From the NCBI GenBank assembly GCA_964583335.1, contig CAZOVG010000001.1, forward strand, positions 310,001 to 374,000: a stretch of 64,000 bases of DNA. Direction: 5' to 3'. Both the position numbers and the translations under genes were made by a program. The DNA comes from JAGNKE01 sp964583335. Its GTDB lineage: Bacteria > Pseudomonadota > Alphaproteobacteria > Micavibrionales > Micavibrionaceae. How positions within the stretch are numbered: position 1 is the first letter of the stretch; each line of letters begins with the position of its first letter. The notes beneath the pieces were generated by a model, which saw only the letters and a program-made list of their open reading frames with translations, searched no databases and had not been told where the DNA came from. This document shows positions 33,060 through 40,834 of the stretch, piece after piece.

Positions 33060-34783
33060 CCTGTCTTTTCCTTAGCGTTTTGGTCGTTATGGCCGGGCGG
33101 CGTATTATCCTGCGGTTCCCCGGATTTTTCAATCCTGATGATCTGCGCATCCGGGAAAACCTTCATAATTTCCGCGACAACGGGGTGTTTGGCGGCTTCG
33201 TTGATTTCGCTCCTGATCTCTGCTTCACGCTGCTCGGCCAGAGTCGGCTGCCCCGGTTTGGCCGAAAGGGTGATCATCCAGCGTTGCCCGGTGAGCGATT
33301 GAAGCGCTTTTCCTAAGTTCTGCGCCAGTTTTGGAGAGGCTTCGGGCTTGAGGCGGAGTTCGAGGTTCGATACGCCCTCTTTGCCGTGCTCGATCTTGAC
33401 GAGGTGGGCGTTTTGGTACAGTTCGCCCGCGATGAGCGCTTCGCGTTGCGCTTCGAGCAAGTTCACGATGTCTTGCAGGCTTTCAGGCCGGATTACAGAG
33501 GCGCCGGATTCAGTTTTTTTTTCCGCCGCCGGTTCTTCGCCTTGCGGCAGGATCGCCATTTCGCGCTGTCCGGCGGGGGCGGATTGTGCCGGAGGCGTGG
33601 CCGAGACGCCTTCACCGGCGTTCGAGAGCTTGCGCATGAGGTCCGCCGGGTCGGGCAGGTCGGCGGTATAGGCGAGGCGGATCAGCACCATTTCGGCGGC
33701 AGATTGCGGGTTCGGCGCGTCCTGCACCTCCGAGAGGCCCTTGAGCAGGATCTGCCACGCCTTGCCCAGCGTGGGCATGGAGAGGCGTCCGGCGAGGCTG
33801 CGCACCCGTTCAAGCATCTGGCCGGAGAGCGCTTCCGTGGTTTTGCCGATATCCGGCGCGGCGCGGTATTTTGTGAGCAGGTGCGTGAGTTCCAGAAGGT
33901 CTTGAATCAGGACCAGCGCGGAGCCGCCACTGCGGTAGAGGTCGTCCATGATCGTCAGCGCTTCGGGCAGCTTTCCGGTCAGAATGTTTTCAAACAGGTC
34001 GAACGTCCTCATCCGGTCGGTCAGGCCCAGCATGGATTGAACGGTTGATGCGCTGAGGCTTTCTCCTGACAGCGCTATGGCCTGATCGAGAAGGCTGAGA
34101 CCGTCGCGCACGGAGCCGTCGGCGGCGCGGGCGATCATTTCAATCGCGGCATCTTCGGGCGTCACGTTTTCCTTGGTGCAGATAAATTTGTAGTGATCGC
34201 AGAGGGTTGCAAACTCCACGCGGCGTAAATCGAAACGCTGGCATCTGGAGAGGACGGTGACCGGGACCTTTCTGATCTCGGTCGTGGCGAAAATAAATTT
34301 TACGTGCTCGGGCGGTTCCTCCAGCGTCTTGAGAAGCGCGTTGAAGGCCGAGGTGGAGAGCATATGCACCTCGTCGATGATGTAGATTTTATAGCGCGCC
34401 TCGACGGGGGCGTAGCGCACGCCGTCGAGAATATCGCGCATATTATCGACGCCGGTATGGCTGGCGGCGTCCATTTCCATCACGTCGGGGTGGCGGTCTT
34501 CGGTGATCGCCTGACAGAGGGGGCAGTCGTCGGTCGGGCCAGTCGTGGGGCCGGATTTGCCGTCCGGGCCTTTATAATTCAGGGCCTTTGCAATGATCCG
34601 CGCCGTTGTGGTTTTACCAACGCCGCGCACCCCGGTCAGCATGAAGGCGTGGGCGATGCGGCCCGAGGTGATGGCGTTTTTAAGCGTGCGGACGAGAGCG
34701 TCCTGCCCGACCAGTTCGTCGAAATTGCGCGGACGGTATTTTCGCGCGAGGACGCGATACTCTTTGGCCTTACCTGAGGTCAT
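33056..34783 (-). CDS. dnaX: DNA polymerase III gamma/tau subunit
   Basis: Clamp-loader ATPase of 575 residues. The AAA+ core starts YRVLARKYRPRNFDELVGQDALVRTLKNAI. Walker A is GVRGVGKTTTARII, a DDCPLCQAI segment may be part of the zinc module, Walker B-like IIDEVHML follows, then sensor 1 FIFATTEIRKVPVTVLSRCQRFDLRR and sensor 2 DGSVRDGLSLLDQA. A long C-terminal tau region ends with a Lys-rich tail. I saw no obvious programmed frameshift signal. Preceded by the SRP RNA gene on the same strand. Confidence 0.96.
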   Translation of the reverse strand: MTSGKAKEYRVLARKYRPRNFDELVGQDALVRTLKNAITSGRIAHAFMLTGVRGVGKTTTARIIAKALNYKGPDGKSGPTTGPTDDCPLCQAITEDRHPDVMEMDAASHTGVDNMRDILDGVRYAPVEARYKIYIIDEVHMLSTSAFNALLKTLEEPPEHVKFIFATTEIRKVPVTVLSRCQRFDLRRVEFATLCDHYKFICTKENVTPEDAAIEMIARAADGSVRDGLSLLDQAIALSGESLSASTVQSMLGLTDRMRTFDLFENILTGKLPEALTIMDDLYRSGGSALVLIQDLLELTHLLTKYRAAPDIGKTTEALSGQMLERVRSLAGRLSMPTLGKAWQILLKGLSEVQDAPNPQSAAEMVLIRLAYTADLPDPADLMRKLSNAGEGVSATPPAQSAPAGQREMAILPQGEEPAAEKKTESGASVIRPESLQDIVNLLEAQREALIAGELYQNAHLVKIEHGKEGVSNLELRLKPEASPKLAQNLGKALQSLTGQRWMITLSAKPGQPTLAEQREAEIRSEINEAAKHPVVAEIMKVFPDAQIIRIEKSGEPQDNTPPGHNDQNAKEKTG

Positions 34784-34871
34784 ATCTATTTTCTAGTGCG
34801 ATTCAGGGCAGGCCGCAATAACTTTAGGATTTGAGGGGGAGTTTGTGAGGTGGAAGATCGCACGACCCGAA

Positions 34872-34966
34872 AAACCCGACGCTGGCTGCTTCCTTTCGGA
34901 CCTGACCGGATACGACCAAGCATCCGCCCGGCGACCTTCCGCGTATGGGTATAGCGGGTCGGGCCG
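34872..34966 (-). ncRNA. ffs: Small bacterial SRP RNA (4.5S type)
   Basis: On the minus strand the diagnostic domain IV is present: GGTCAGGTCCG, GAAAGGAAGCAGCC, with a GTCAGG/GGAAGCAG symmetric and asymmetric loop pair for Ffh binding. The ends close as CCCGAC with GTCGGG, and the 3' end runs into TTTTT, acting as terminator. About 95 nt. The position just before dnaX is common in alphaproteobacteria. Exact ends are approximate. Confidence 0.88.
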
Positions 34967-35056
34967 GGTTTTTCAAGTTTTCGTTCTGAAACGGCGGATT
35001 TTTTGGTATTTATATTGGGCCTGCGGTCTGAAATCTATGGTTTAGAGGAGTTATCA

Positions 35057-36739
35057 ATGGGGCAAGAGCCAAACAAACCCGAGGGCGGTTTCGATCTGCT
35101 TCCGCTGCTGTTTTTCCTGACGTTCGTGATTTTGATGGCCGGGGTCGGGTTTTCCAGAGAAAAGCGGCCTTCAGACGTTATTCCGCTGCACCCGCCCATG
35201 CCGCAGGTTTCCCAAGACGAGAAAAAGCCCGAGGCTCCTGTCGTTGTCCCGGATCAGGACCGGGCCGAGATGGCTGCGCCGCCGGAGTCCGACGAGCCTG
35301 CCGAGGTCGTGCAGAAGGAAAAGCCGCCGCGCAAGCCCCGGGAGGGGTTGATGGATTACGGGTTCGAAAAACCATACCCTTATATAGATGCTGTTCCCGG
35401 CGAGCTCTGGACGGGGATTGAGCCCGGCGTCTTTTATGAGGATTATCTCGAAGGGCTTACGCGTTCGTTGCCCGGGCCCAAACAAAAAATTGAAAAGGAC
35501 GGCACGAGAGCTTTCGCTACCTTGGATAAAAATCTCGATGGGATGATTTCGGAACGGGAGTACGAGCCCGCCGTGAAGTTTCTGGCGCTTAAAAGTCTTA
35601 AACACCGGTCAGAAAGCTTTGTGGCCGATCTGGATGCCGACGAGGACGGGGGATTATCGCGAAAAGAGTTCAGGGCCGCGCGAAGAACCACGGAGGATTC
35701 CGTTCTGGACCCCCTGCTTCGTAAGGATTTTAGTGTTTTAGACCGCAACCGCGACAAGAGGGTCAGCGCGGAAGAGCTTGCTTACGAAATCAAGCGGGAG
35801 GTCGAATATGAAAAGGGTGCGAATATCGGTCGGCCGAAGGTCGCCATTCCCACGACGTGCGGGTTCGGGGAGGATCTCAAGCTTCCCGAGGATACCGTGG
35901 TTTATGGTGTGGGCGGCTATGGGAACGGCATGATGTTGGACTTTCCCATTGACCAGAGCGGTAATAATGCGCGTTTGGTCGATCTGGTCGTGAACGAGCC
36001 TTCCTATCCGGTCGCGCTCGTTCTCGGCCAGTATGAGCCGACAGTCTGGCATATCCGGCGGACGCCCAAGACAAAGATCGTAGCGGTTTATCTAACGGGG
36101 TATCATCGGCAGGCCGCCTCGGCCCTTGAGAGCGATGTCGCCCTCAAGTCGAGTATATACAATCAGAGCGGGGAGGGCTCTTGCGGATATGTTCCGTTTT
36201 GGGGCGAGGACAGGGCCAACCTCGATTTTCTCGCGATTCAAATCTATGGACGCCGTGCGGAGGATTACAGCGCCATCGCGAGGGACGGGACCGCGATCGT
36301 GGGCCGGGAGAATTTCGATCGGGCCAGCCTTGTGCACTCCCGCCGCAACCCGCCGGAATCCTACAAGCTTGAGGGGGTTCCGGCAGCGGGCCGGGCTGGA
36401 ATCGAGGAGGCGATCAATGAGGGCTATATCCGTCTTGCGACCGTAACCGATCAGATGGCGTGGGTCGAGAAGATTACCGATTATGCGCCGGACGATCCCG
36501 GTGCCGCCGAATTTCTGAGAAAGATCGAGGAAGACCCCGGCGGGCAGTATATGCAGATGATCTGGGGCGAGGCGTATGTTGTGGTGCGCGACGATTTTAC
36601 CTATCCGCCGGGCTTATATGGGGCGAATGCCGGTGTTTTCATCATCCCGGACGGGGTGAAGCGGCCTAAGAGCGACCCCGGCCATTCCGCCGTTTACGAT
36701 TTCAAGACCATGCGGTGTTACGGAGCGCAGTGCATGTAG
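35057..36739 (+). CDS. EF-hand protein with unknown C-terminal domain
   Basis: Protein of 560 residues. One membrane helix near the N-terminus (LLPLLFFLTFVILMAGVGF) is followed by a Pro/Glu/Lys linker. Three consecutive EF-hand loops follow: DKNLDGMISEREYE, DLDADEDGGLSRKEF and DRNRDKRVSAEELAYE. The second is canonical; the third has Lys at a ligand position. The C-terminal about 320 residues are a domain I do not recognise, with four Cys, some possibly disulphide-bonded (TTCGFGED, GSCGYVP, RCYGAQC), so probably periplasmic. The ATG at 35057 has an AGAGGAG site. Confidence 0.75.
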   Translation: MGQEPNKPEGGFDLLPLLFFLTFVILMAGVGFSREKRPSDVIPLHPPMPQVSQDEKKPEAPVVVPDQDRAEMAAPPESDEPAEVVQKEKPPRKPREGLMDYGFEKPYPYIDAVPGELWTGIEPGVFYEDYLEGLTRSLPGPKQKIEKDGTRAFATLDKNLDGMISEREYEPAVKFLALKSLKHRSESFVADLDADEDGGLSRKEFRAARRTTEDSVLDPLLRKDFSVLDRNRDKRVSAEELAYEIKREVEYEKGANIGRPKVAIPTTCGFGEDLKLPEDTVVYGVGGYGNGMMLDFPIDQSGNNARLVDLVVNEPSYPVALVLGQYEPTVWHIRRTPKTKIVAVYLTGYHRQAASALESDVALKSSIYNQSGEGSCGYVPFWGEDRANLDFLAIQIYGRRAEDYSAIARDGTAIVGRENFDRASLVHSRRNPPESYKLEGVPAAGRAGIEEAINEGYIRLATVTDQMAWVEKITDYAPDDPGAAEFLRKIEEDPGGQYMQMIWGEAYVVVRDDFTYPPGLYGANAGVFIIPDGVKRPKSDPGHSAVYDFKTMRCYGAQCM

Positions 36740-36819
36740 GCGCGGATTTCGGCGGGTTTTCAAGTTTTCGTTGAATTCAGGCCGGGTTTTGTGTAACTCA
36801 TAGCCTTGATTACTGGCGG

Positions 36820-36894
36820 GCCGTCGTAGCTCAGGGGTAGAGCATCGCATTCGTAATGCGGGGGTCGGAGGTTCAAATCCTCTCGACGGCACCA
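36820..36894 (+). tRNA. tRNA-Thr (anticodon CGT)
   Basis: A 75-nt cloverleaf. The acceptor GCCGTCG pairs with CGACGGC, the discriminator is A, and CCA is encoded. The anticodon loop is TTCGTAA with CGT. The D-arm is AGCTCAGGGGTAGAGC and the T-loop TTCAAAT. Confidence 0.95.
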
Positions 36895-37006
36895 TTTCCA
36901 CCCTCTTATCCATAAAATCTCAAATTTGTGCTTCTGGCCTGCGAATGGTATTGCTTTTCCATGCGTATCATTTCGTGAGGCCGTTCTATTTATCGAGGAT
37001 TTTGAG

Positions 37007-37417
37007 ATGAGACATGTACTTGCGATACTGCTGGTGTCCTGCCTGTGCTTTTTCGCGCAGCCTGTTAGCGCGGGCCACGGGAACAAGGGTAAATCGAAAA
37101 CCATTGCCGAGATCGAAAAGGAGCAGATCGAACAAAGAATCCGTTATCTCATCCACCGCACGAACAAGCTTGAAAACCGGATCAAGAAAGAAAACAAAGC
37201 CAATCATGCCCTAAGCGCCAAGCGCGTGGACCGCGATTATATTTCCAGATTAAAAAAAGTTGCGCGGCGCGGGGATATCGACCTCTGGGACCGGATTTAC
37301 CACGATTATATGAGGGAGCGCGCTGCCGCTCTGGCCGACGACAAGCGGGCGTATGAAGCCAAACAGGCCAAGAAAAAGGAAAACCCGTGGTACAACGAGC
37401 CGAGGGTTAATCCGTAG
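37007..37417 (+). CDS. Hypothetical exported basic protein
   Basis: Small exported protein of 136 residues. A clear signal peptide (MRHVLAILLVSCLCFFAQPVSA) precedes a very basic, Lys/Glu-rich helical mature part (KTIAEIEKEQIEQRIRYLIHRTNKLENRIKKENKANHAL), likely a coiled coil. The tail is KKENPWYNEPRVNP. The ATG at 37007 is preferred over a start at 36926, which would read through non-signal-like residues. No family recognised. Single gene ended by a terminator. Confidence 0.7.
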   Translation: MRHVLAILLVSCLCFFAQPVSAGHGNKGKSKTIAEIEKEQIEQRIRYLIHRTNKLENRIKKENKANHALSAKRVDRDYISRLKKVARRGDIDLWDRIYHDYMRERAAALADDKRAYEAKQAKKKENPWYNEPRVNP

Positions 37418-37479
37418 GTCGCCATTCTTGGTTTATTTCTGGGCTGGCCTATCTTTTCGTTCAGGGTATCGTTTACATT

Positions 37480-37513
37480 AAAGCTTCGCGCTTGCGCGGG
37501 GCTTTACTTTTTT
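37480..37513 (+). terminator. Rho-independent terminator
   Basis: AAAGC...CGCGC pairs with GCG...GCTTT around a short TTGC loop, followed by ACTTTTTT. It closes the small exported-protein gene and precedes the next ATG by about 17 bp. Confidence 0.6.
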
Positions 37514-37529
37514 GAATGAGGGGTTTTCC

Positions 37530-38240
37530 ATGATCCGCCGCCGTCTGTTTTGTCTGGCTTTTCTGATGTCCTTGGTTTTGGCTTCGCCCGTCCGGGCCGA
37601 CAAGGCGGAGGTGGATTTTCGGAAATTCGCCGGGCAGGACGCCTATGCGTGGCTGGAGGCGCATAACTTCATTCTGGAGCGGGCGGCGGACAATCAAAGC
37701 AAGACCAGAATCGCGCTGACCAAGGACGGGCTGGTGATCGAGGCGCTCAAACCCGCGCAGTCGATCATCGCGCTCAAGAAGGGGCATCTGGAGAATTATC
37801 AGGACGTGGAGATCGCCTGGGGCGTTAACAAGTTTCCACCTGGGGCGTCTTATGCCAAGGGGCGGCGCAACGAGGCCATCATGTTCTATGCGTTTTTCGG
37901 CAAGGAGCTGATCGACAGCGGCTCGGCCATCATCCCCGACAGCCCGTATTTCATCGCTCTGCATTTGTGCGAGAACGACGAAGTGGGCGCGCCGCTCAAG
38001 GGGCGGTTTTACCATAAGGGCGGGCGGTTCATCTGCGCTGCGCAGCCCAAGGCGGGTGAGGTCGTGACCACGCGGCTTAACCTTAAAAAGACTTTTAAGG
38101 ACATTTTCGGGTTTGATGCGCCGCCGCTTTCGGGCATCGCGTTCGAGTTCGACACGACCAAGCCGCAAGATGACGGCACGTCCTCGGCCTTTGTCCAAAG
38201 CCTTAATTTCCCGGCTGCGACATATATCAGGGCTGATTAG
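37530..38240 (+). CDS. Hypothetical exported protein (DUF3047-like?)
   Basis: Exported protein of 236 residues. The signal peptide ends VRA. The mature part contains VEIAWGVNKFPPGASYAKGRRNEAIMFYAFFGKELIDSG, resembling the SWRW.V..LP.G....ND.A.RVY..FG stretch of DUF3047 proteins, followed by YFIALHLCENDEVG. The similarity is weak, so the name is tentative. The ATG at 37530 follows a GAGGGG site. It lies just upstream of the Mrp-like operon but ends 134 bp before it. Confidence 0.65.
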   Translation: MIRRRLFCLAFLMSLVLASPVRADKAEVDFRKFAGQDAYAWLEAHNFILERAADNQSKTRIALTKDGLVIEALKPAQSIIALKKGHLENYQDVEIAWGVNKFPPGASYAKGRRNEAIMFYAFFGKELIDSGSAIIPDSPYFIALHLCENDEVGAPLKGRFYHKGGRFICAAQPKAGEVVTTRLNLKKTFKDIFGFDAPPLSGIAFEFDTTKPQDDGTSSAFVQSLNFPAATYIRAD

Positions 38241-38298
38241 GCTTCGGGTCAGGCAGATTCAATCCGCGTCATAAGGGTTATTTCGGTCCCGATTATGG

Positions 38299-38327
38299 TT
38301 GTCATTTGTGGCTCCTGTCCGTACACT
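38299..38327 (+). promoter_or_regulatory. Predicted promoter of the Mrp-like operon
   Basis: TTGTCA (38299-38304), a 17-bp spacer and TACACT (38322-38327). It lies 47 bp before the GTG of the first operon gene. Confidence 0.5.
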
Positions 38328-38374
38328 GCACCCCGTAAAAAGACTTGCGAATAACAATTCGGAGGCTTGCGCTT

Positions 38375-38848
38375 GTGAAAACTTACGTCCTTGTGGCGAT
38401 CCTCGCCTGTTTCTGGATGATCAATTCGGGGTATCTCAAGCCTCTGCTGCTTGGTGCGGGCGTTCTGTCCATTATTACGGTTCTCGTACTTACGTCGTTC
38501 ATGAACAGAAAGGACGGCGAGTCGTTTCCGATTGTTTTACTCAGCCGCCGTTTGCCGGGCTATCTTGGCTGGCTGGTCTGGCAGATTGTGCTGGCTAATA
38601 TCGATGTGGTCAAACGCGTCTGGTTGGGGCCGACTTCAATCAGCCCGGTTGTTTTCACAACACGTGCCAGCCAGTCTTCTGAGGCGGCGAAGGTTCTCTA
38701 TGCCAACTCGATCACGATGACGCCCGGAACAGTGACGCTGTTCGTTCGCGACGATGTTTTTGAAGTTCACGCCCTCACCAAAGAAGGCGCCGCAGAGGTT
38801 CAAAAGGGTGAGATGGATCGGCGTGTTTCCGCGCTTGAGACGGTGTAG
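38375..38848 (+). CDS. mnhE: Cation/proton antiporter subunit E
   Basis: MnhE/MrpE family membrane protein of 157 residues, first gene of the operon. Two or three N-terminal helices (LVAILACFWMINSGYLKPLLLGAGVLSIITVLVLTSF) precede the family core LVWQIVLANIDVVKRVWLGP, then LYANSITMTPGTVTLFVRDDVFEVHALTKE. The start is GTG at 38375 with GGAGG 9 bp upstream. It is a structural subunit of the multi-protein complex and is not itself known to translocate ions. Confidence 0.92.
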   Translation: MKTYVLVAILACFWMINSGYLKPLLLGAGVLSIITVLVLTSFMNRKDGESFPIVLLSRRLPGYLGWLVWQIVLANIDVVKRVWLGPTSISPVVFTTRASQSSEAAKVLYANSITMTPGTVTLFVRDDVFEVHALTKEGAAEVQKGEMDRRVSALETV

Positions 38849-38851
38849 CCC

Positions 38852-39124
38852 ATGTTTCTGGCCGCCACTCTTTCGATTATGACCGTTATGCTTTTAGCCC
38901 TGATCCGCGCGTTCGCCGGGCCGGGCCTGTTCGACCGTATTCTGGCGGTTAACATGTTCGGTACCAAGACGGTGCTTTTGGTCGCCGTTTTGAGCGTTCT
39001 TGGCGGGCAACCCACGTTTATCGATGTCGCGGTCGTTTATGTGCTCATCAATTTCATCAGTATCGTTGCCGTCCTTAGGTTTTTTGAGTTTGGGCGAAGA
39101 GAAGATGAGGCGGAGGAGGGGTGA
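38852..39124 (+). CDS. mnhF: Cation/proton antiporter subunit F
   Basis: Small three-helix MnhF/MrpF protein of 90 residues. It has the family motif IRAFAGPGLFDRILAVNMFGTKTVLLVAVLS and FIDVAVVYVLINFISIVAVLRFFE. It starts 3 bp after mnhE and shares TGATG with mnhG. In the Mrp complex the F subunit sits with E and G. Confidence 0.92.
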   Translation: MFLAATLSIMTVMLLALIRAFAGPGLFDRILAVNMFGTKTVLLVAVLSVLGGQPTFIDVAVVYVLINFISIVAVLRFFEFGRREDEAEEG

Positions 39125-39447
39125 TGAGTCTGTTAATCGATATTATAAGCTGGGCATGTATTCTGTGCGGCGGTTTTTTGGGGGTAACCGGAGCCATCGG
39201 TCTCTTCCGATTTCCGGATTTCTTCACAAGGCTGCATGCGGCCAGTATCACCGATACGCTTTGTGCCGGACTCATTATTTTTGGGCTGATTTTACAAGCC
39301 GGTTTCACTCTGATGTCGCTCAAGCTTCTTATGCTTCTGGGCATTTTTGCTTACACCGCTCCGACTGCTTCACATATTCTTGCCAAGACGGCGTTCAAAT
39401 GCGGGGTTAAACCTGTTTTGTACGATCAAAAGGGAGGCGGGTTATAG
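39124..39447 (+). CDS. mnhG: Cation/proton antiporter subunit G
   Basis: MnhG/MrpG family, 107 residues with three helices. Motifs: GGFLGVTGAIGLFRFPDFFTRLHAASITDTL and LLMLLGIFAYTAPTASHILAKTA. The ATG at 39124 overlaps the mnhF stop. Its stop codon overlaps an apparent ATA start of the next gene. Confidence 0.92.
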   Translation: MSLLIDIISWACILCGGFLGVTGAIGLFRFPDFFTRLHAASITDTLCAGLIIFGLILQAGFTLMSLKLLMLLGIFAYTAPTASHILAKTAFKCGVKPVLYDQKGGGL

Positions 39448-39482
39448 ATACGTTTATTCTGATCGATATCGTCTTACTCAGC

Positions 39483-40481
39483 ATGTTGGTGGCGACGGCG
39501 CTTTCCTGCATTTTTGTGCGTGACTTGTTTGCCGTGATTATGGTTTTCGGTCTTTACAGCCTTTTGTCTGCGGGTTTCTTTTTGAGCCTTAAGGCACCGG
39601 ACGTGGCCCTTACCGAGGCGTCGATCGGGGCGGGGATTGCGCCCATTCTGATGCTCGGGACTTTGGCGCTTACACGCAAGAGGTCCGAGCCGCAACCCCG
39701 CGCTAAAAAGTCTCTGCGCTCCGCGCTCTTGCCGCTTGTGGTGGTAAGCCTTACAGGTTTGGCGCTGATATACGCGACCCTGGATATGCCTTATTTTGCC
39801 GATCCGGCCGCGCCTATCCATAACCATGTCGTGCCGCGCTATATTCAGCAGTCCGGGCAAGAGACGGGCATTCCAAACATCGTGACGTCCATTCTGGCCA
39901 GTTACAGGGGATATGATACGCTGGGAGAGGCGTTCGTGATCTTTGCGGCTGGGCTGGGGGTTCTGGCCTTGCTCGGCTTTCTTTCTGACGGATCGGGCCG
40001 GGAATACTGGCAGTTCGAGGACACAGCCAATCTGCGTCACCATGCGGTTTTGCACGTTATCTCTAAAATTCTGATTCCGCTCATCCTGCTTTATGGTCTG
40101 TATGTTCAGTTTCACGGCGAGTACAGCCCCGGAGGGGGCTTTCAGGCGGGTGTGATCTTCGCCGTGGCGTTTATTTTATACGCTCTGGTTTACGGGCTTG
40201 AGGCGGCCTATAAAATCATGAGCCCGGTCGTTCTTCGATACATGATGGTGATTGGGGTTCTGATCTATGGAGGGACGGGCGTTTTGTGCCTGATTCTCGG
40301 TGGTAATTACCTCGATTATGGGGTTTTGAATGATTATCCCAAGCACGGGCAGCACATAGGGATCATCCTGGTAGAGCTAGGTGTAGGCGTTACGGTCGCT
40401 TCCGTTATGATGACACTGTTCTTTACCTTTTCCGGACGGGCCAAGCGTTCCGAGCTCGAGAAGCAGGGTCTTGAGACATGA
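39483..40481 (+). CDS. mnhB: Fused MrpA C-terminal (DUF4040) / MnhB antiporter subunit
   Basis: Membrane protein of at least 332 residues joining parts usually on separate genes. It has a DUF4040 part (FAVIMVFGLYSLLSAGFFLSLKAPDVALTEASIGAG), an MbhE-like part (YRGYDTLGEAFVIFAAGLGVLALLGFL) and an MnhB domain (LIPLILLYGLYVQFHGEYSPGGGFQAGVIFAVAFILYALVYG). The first ATG (39483) would cut into helix 1 and has no ribosome-binding site. Upstream, GGGAGG stands 8 bp before ATA GAT ACG TTT (39444), so translation may start at AUA. It has about eight helices. Confidence 0.85.
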   Translation: MLVATALSCIFVRDLFAVIMVFGLYSLLSAGFFLSLKAPDVALTEASIGAGIAPILMLGTLALTRKRSEPQPRAKKSLRSALLPLVVVSLTGLALIYATLDMPYFADPAAPIHNHVVPRYIQQSGQETGIPNIVTSILASYRGYDTLGEAFVIFAAGLGVLALLGFLSDGSGREYWQFEDTANLRHHAVLHVISKILIPLILLYGLYVQFHGEYSPGGGFQAGVIFAVAFILYALVYGLEAAYKIMSPVVLRYMMVIGVLIYGGTGVLCLILGGNYLDYGVLNDYPKHGQHIGIILVELGVGVTVASVMMTLFFTFSGRAKRSELEKQGLET

Positions 40482-40834
40482 CCTTGGTTTTTGGATTGTT
40501 CAATTACTGGGTGGCGATGGTTCTAATGATGATCGGTTTCTATATCCTCATCGCCTCTGGCAACCTGATCAAAAAAATCATCGGTCTGAATATTTTTCAG
40601 ACCTCCGTTTTTATTCTTTATATCAGCATGGGCAAGATCAAGGATGGTGCTGTGCCGATCTTGACCGAGGGCACGGAGATTTATACGAACCCGCTTCCGC
40701 ATGTTCTGATCCTTACTGCGATCGTCGTGGGGGTGGCGACCACGGCGCTGGCGCTGGCGCTTGTCGTCCGTATTAAGGAGGCGTACGGCAGCATAGAGGA
40801 GGATGACATCCACGAGAAGGACGGCTCGTTATGA
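40478..40834 (+). CDS. mnhC: Cation/proton antiporter subunit C (NuoK-like)
   Basis: MnhC/MrpC, homologous to NuoK of complex I; 118 residues with three helices. Motifs: LMMIGFYILIASGNLIKKIIGLNIFQTSVFILYISMG and NPLPHVLILTAIVVGVATTALALALVVRIKEAYGS. It overlaps mnhB and mnhD by ATGA junctions, indicating coupled translation. Confidence 0.92.
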   Translation: MTLVFGLFNYWVAMVLMMIGFYILIASGNLIKKIIGLNIFQTSVFILYISMGKIKDGAVPILTEGTEIYTNPLPHVLILTAIVVGVATTALALALVVRIKEAYGSIEEDDIHEKDGSL

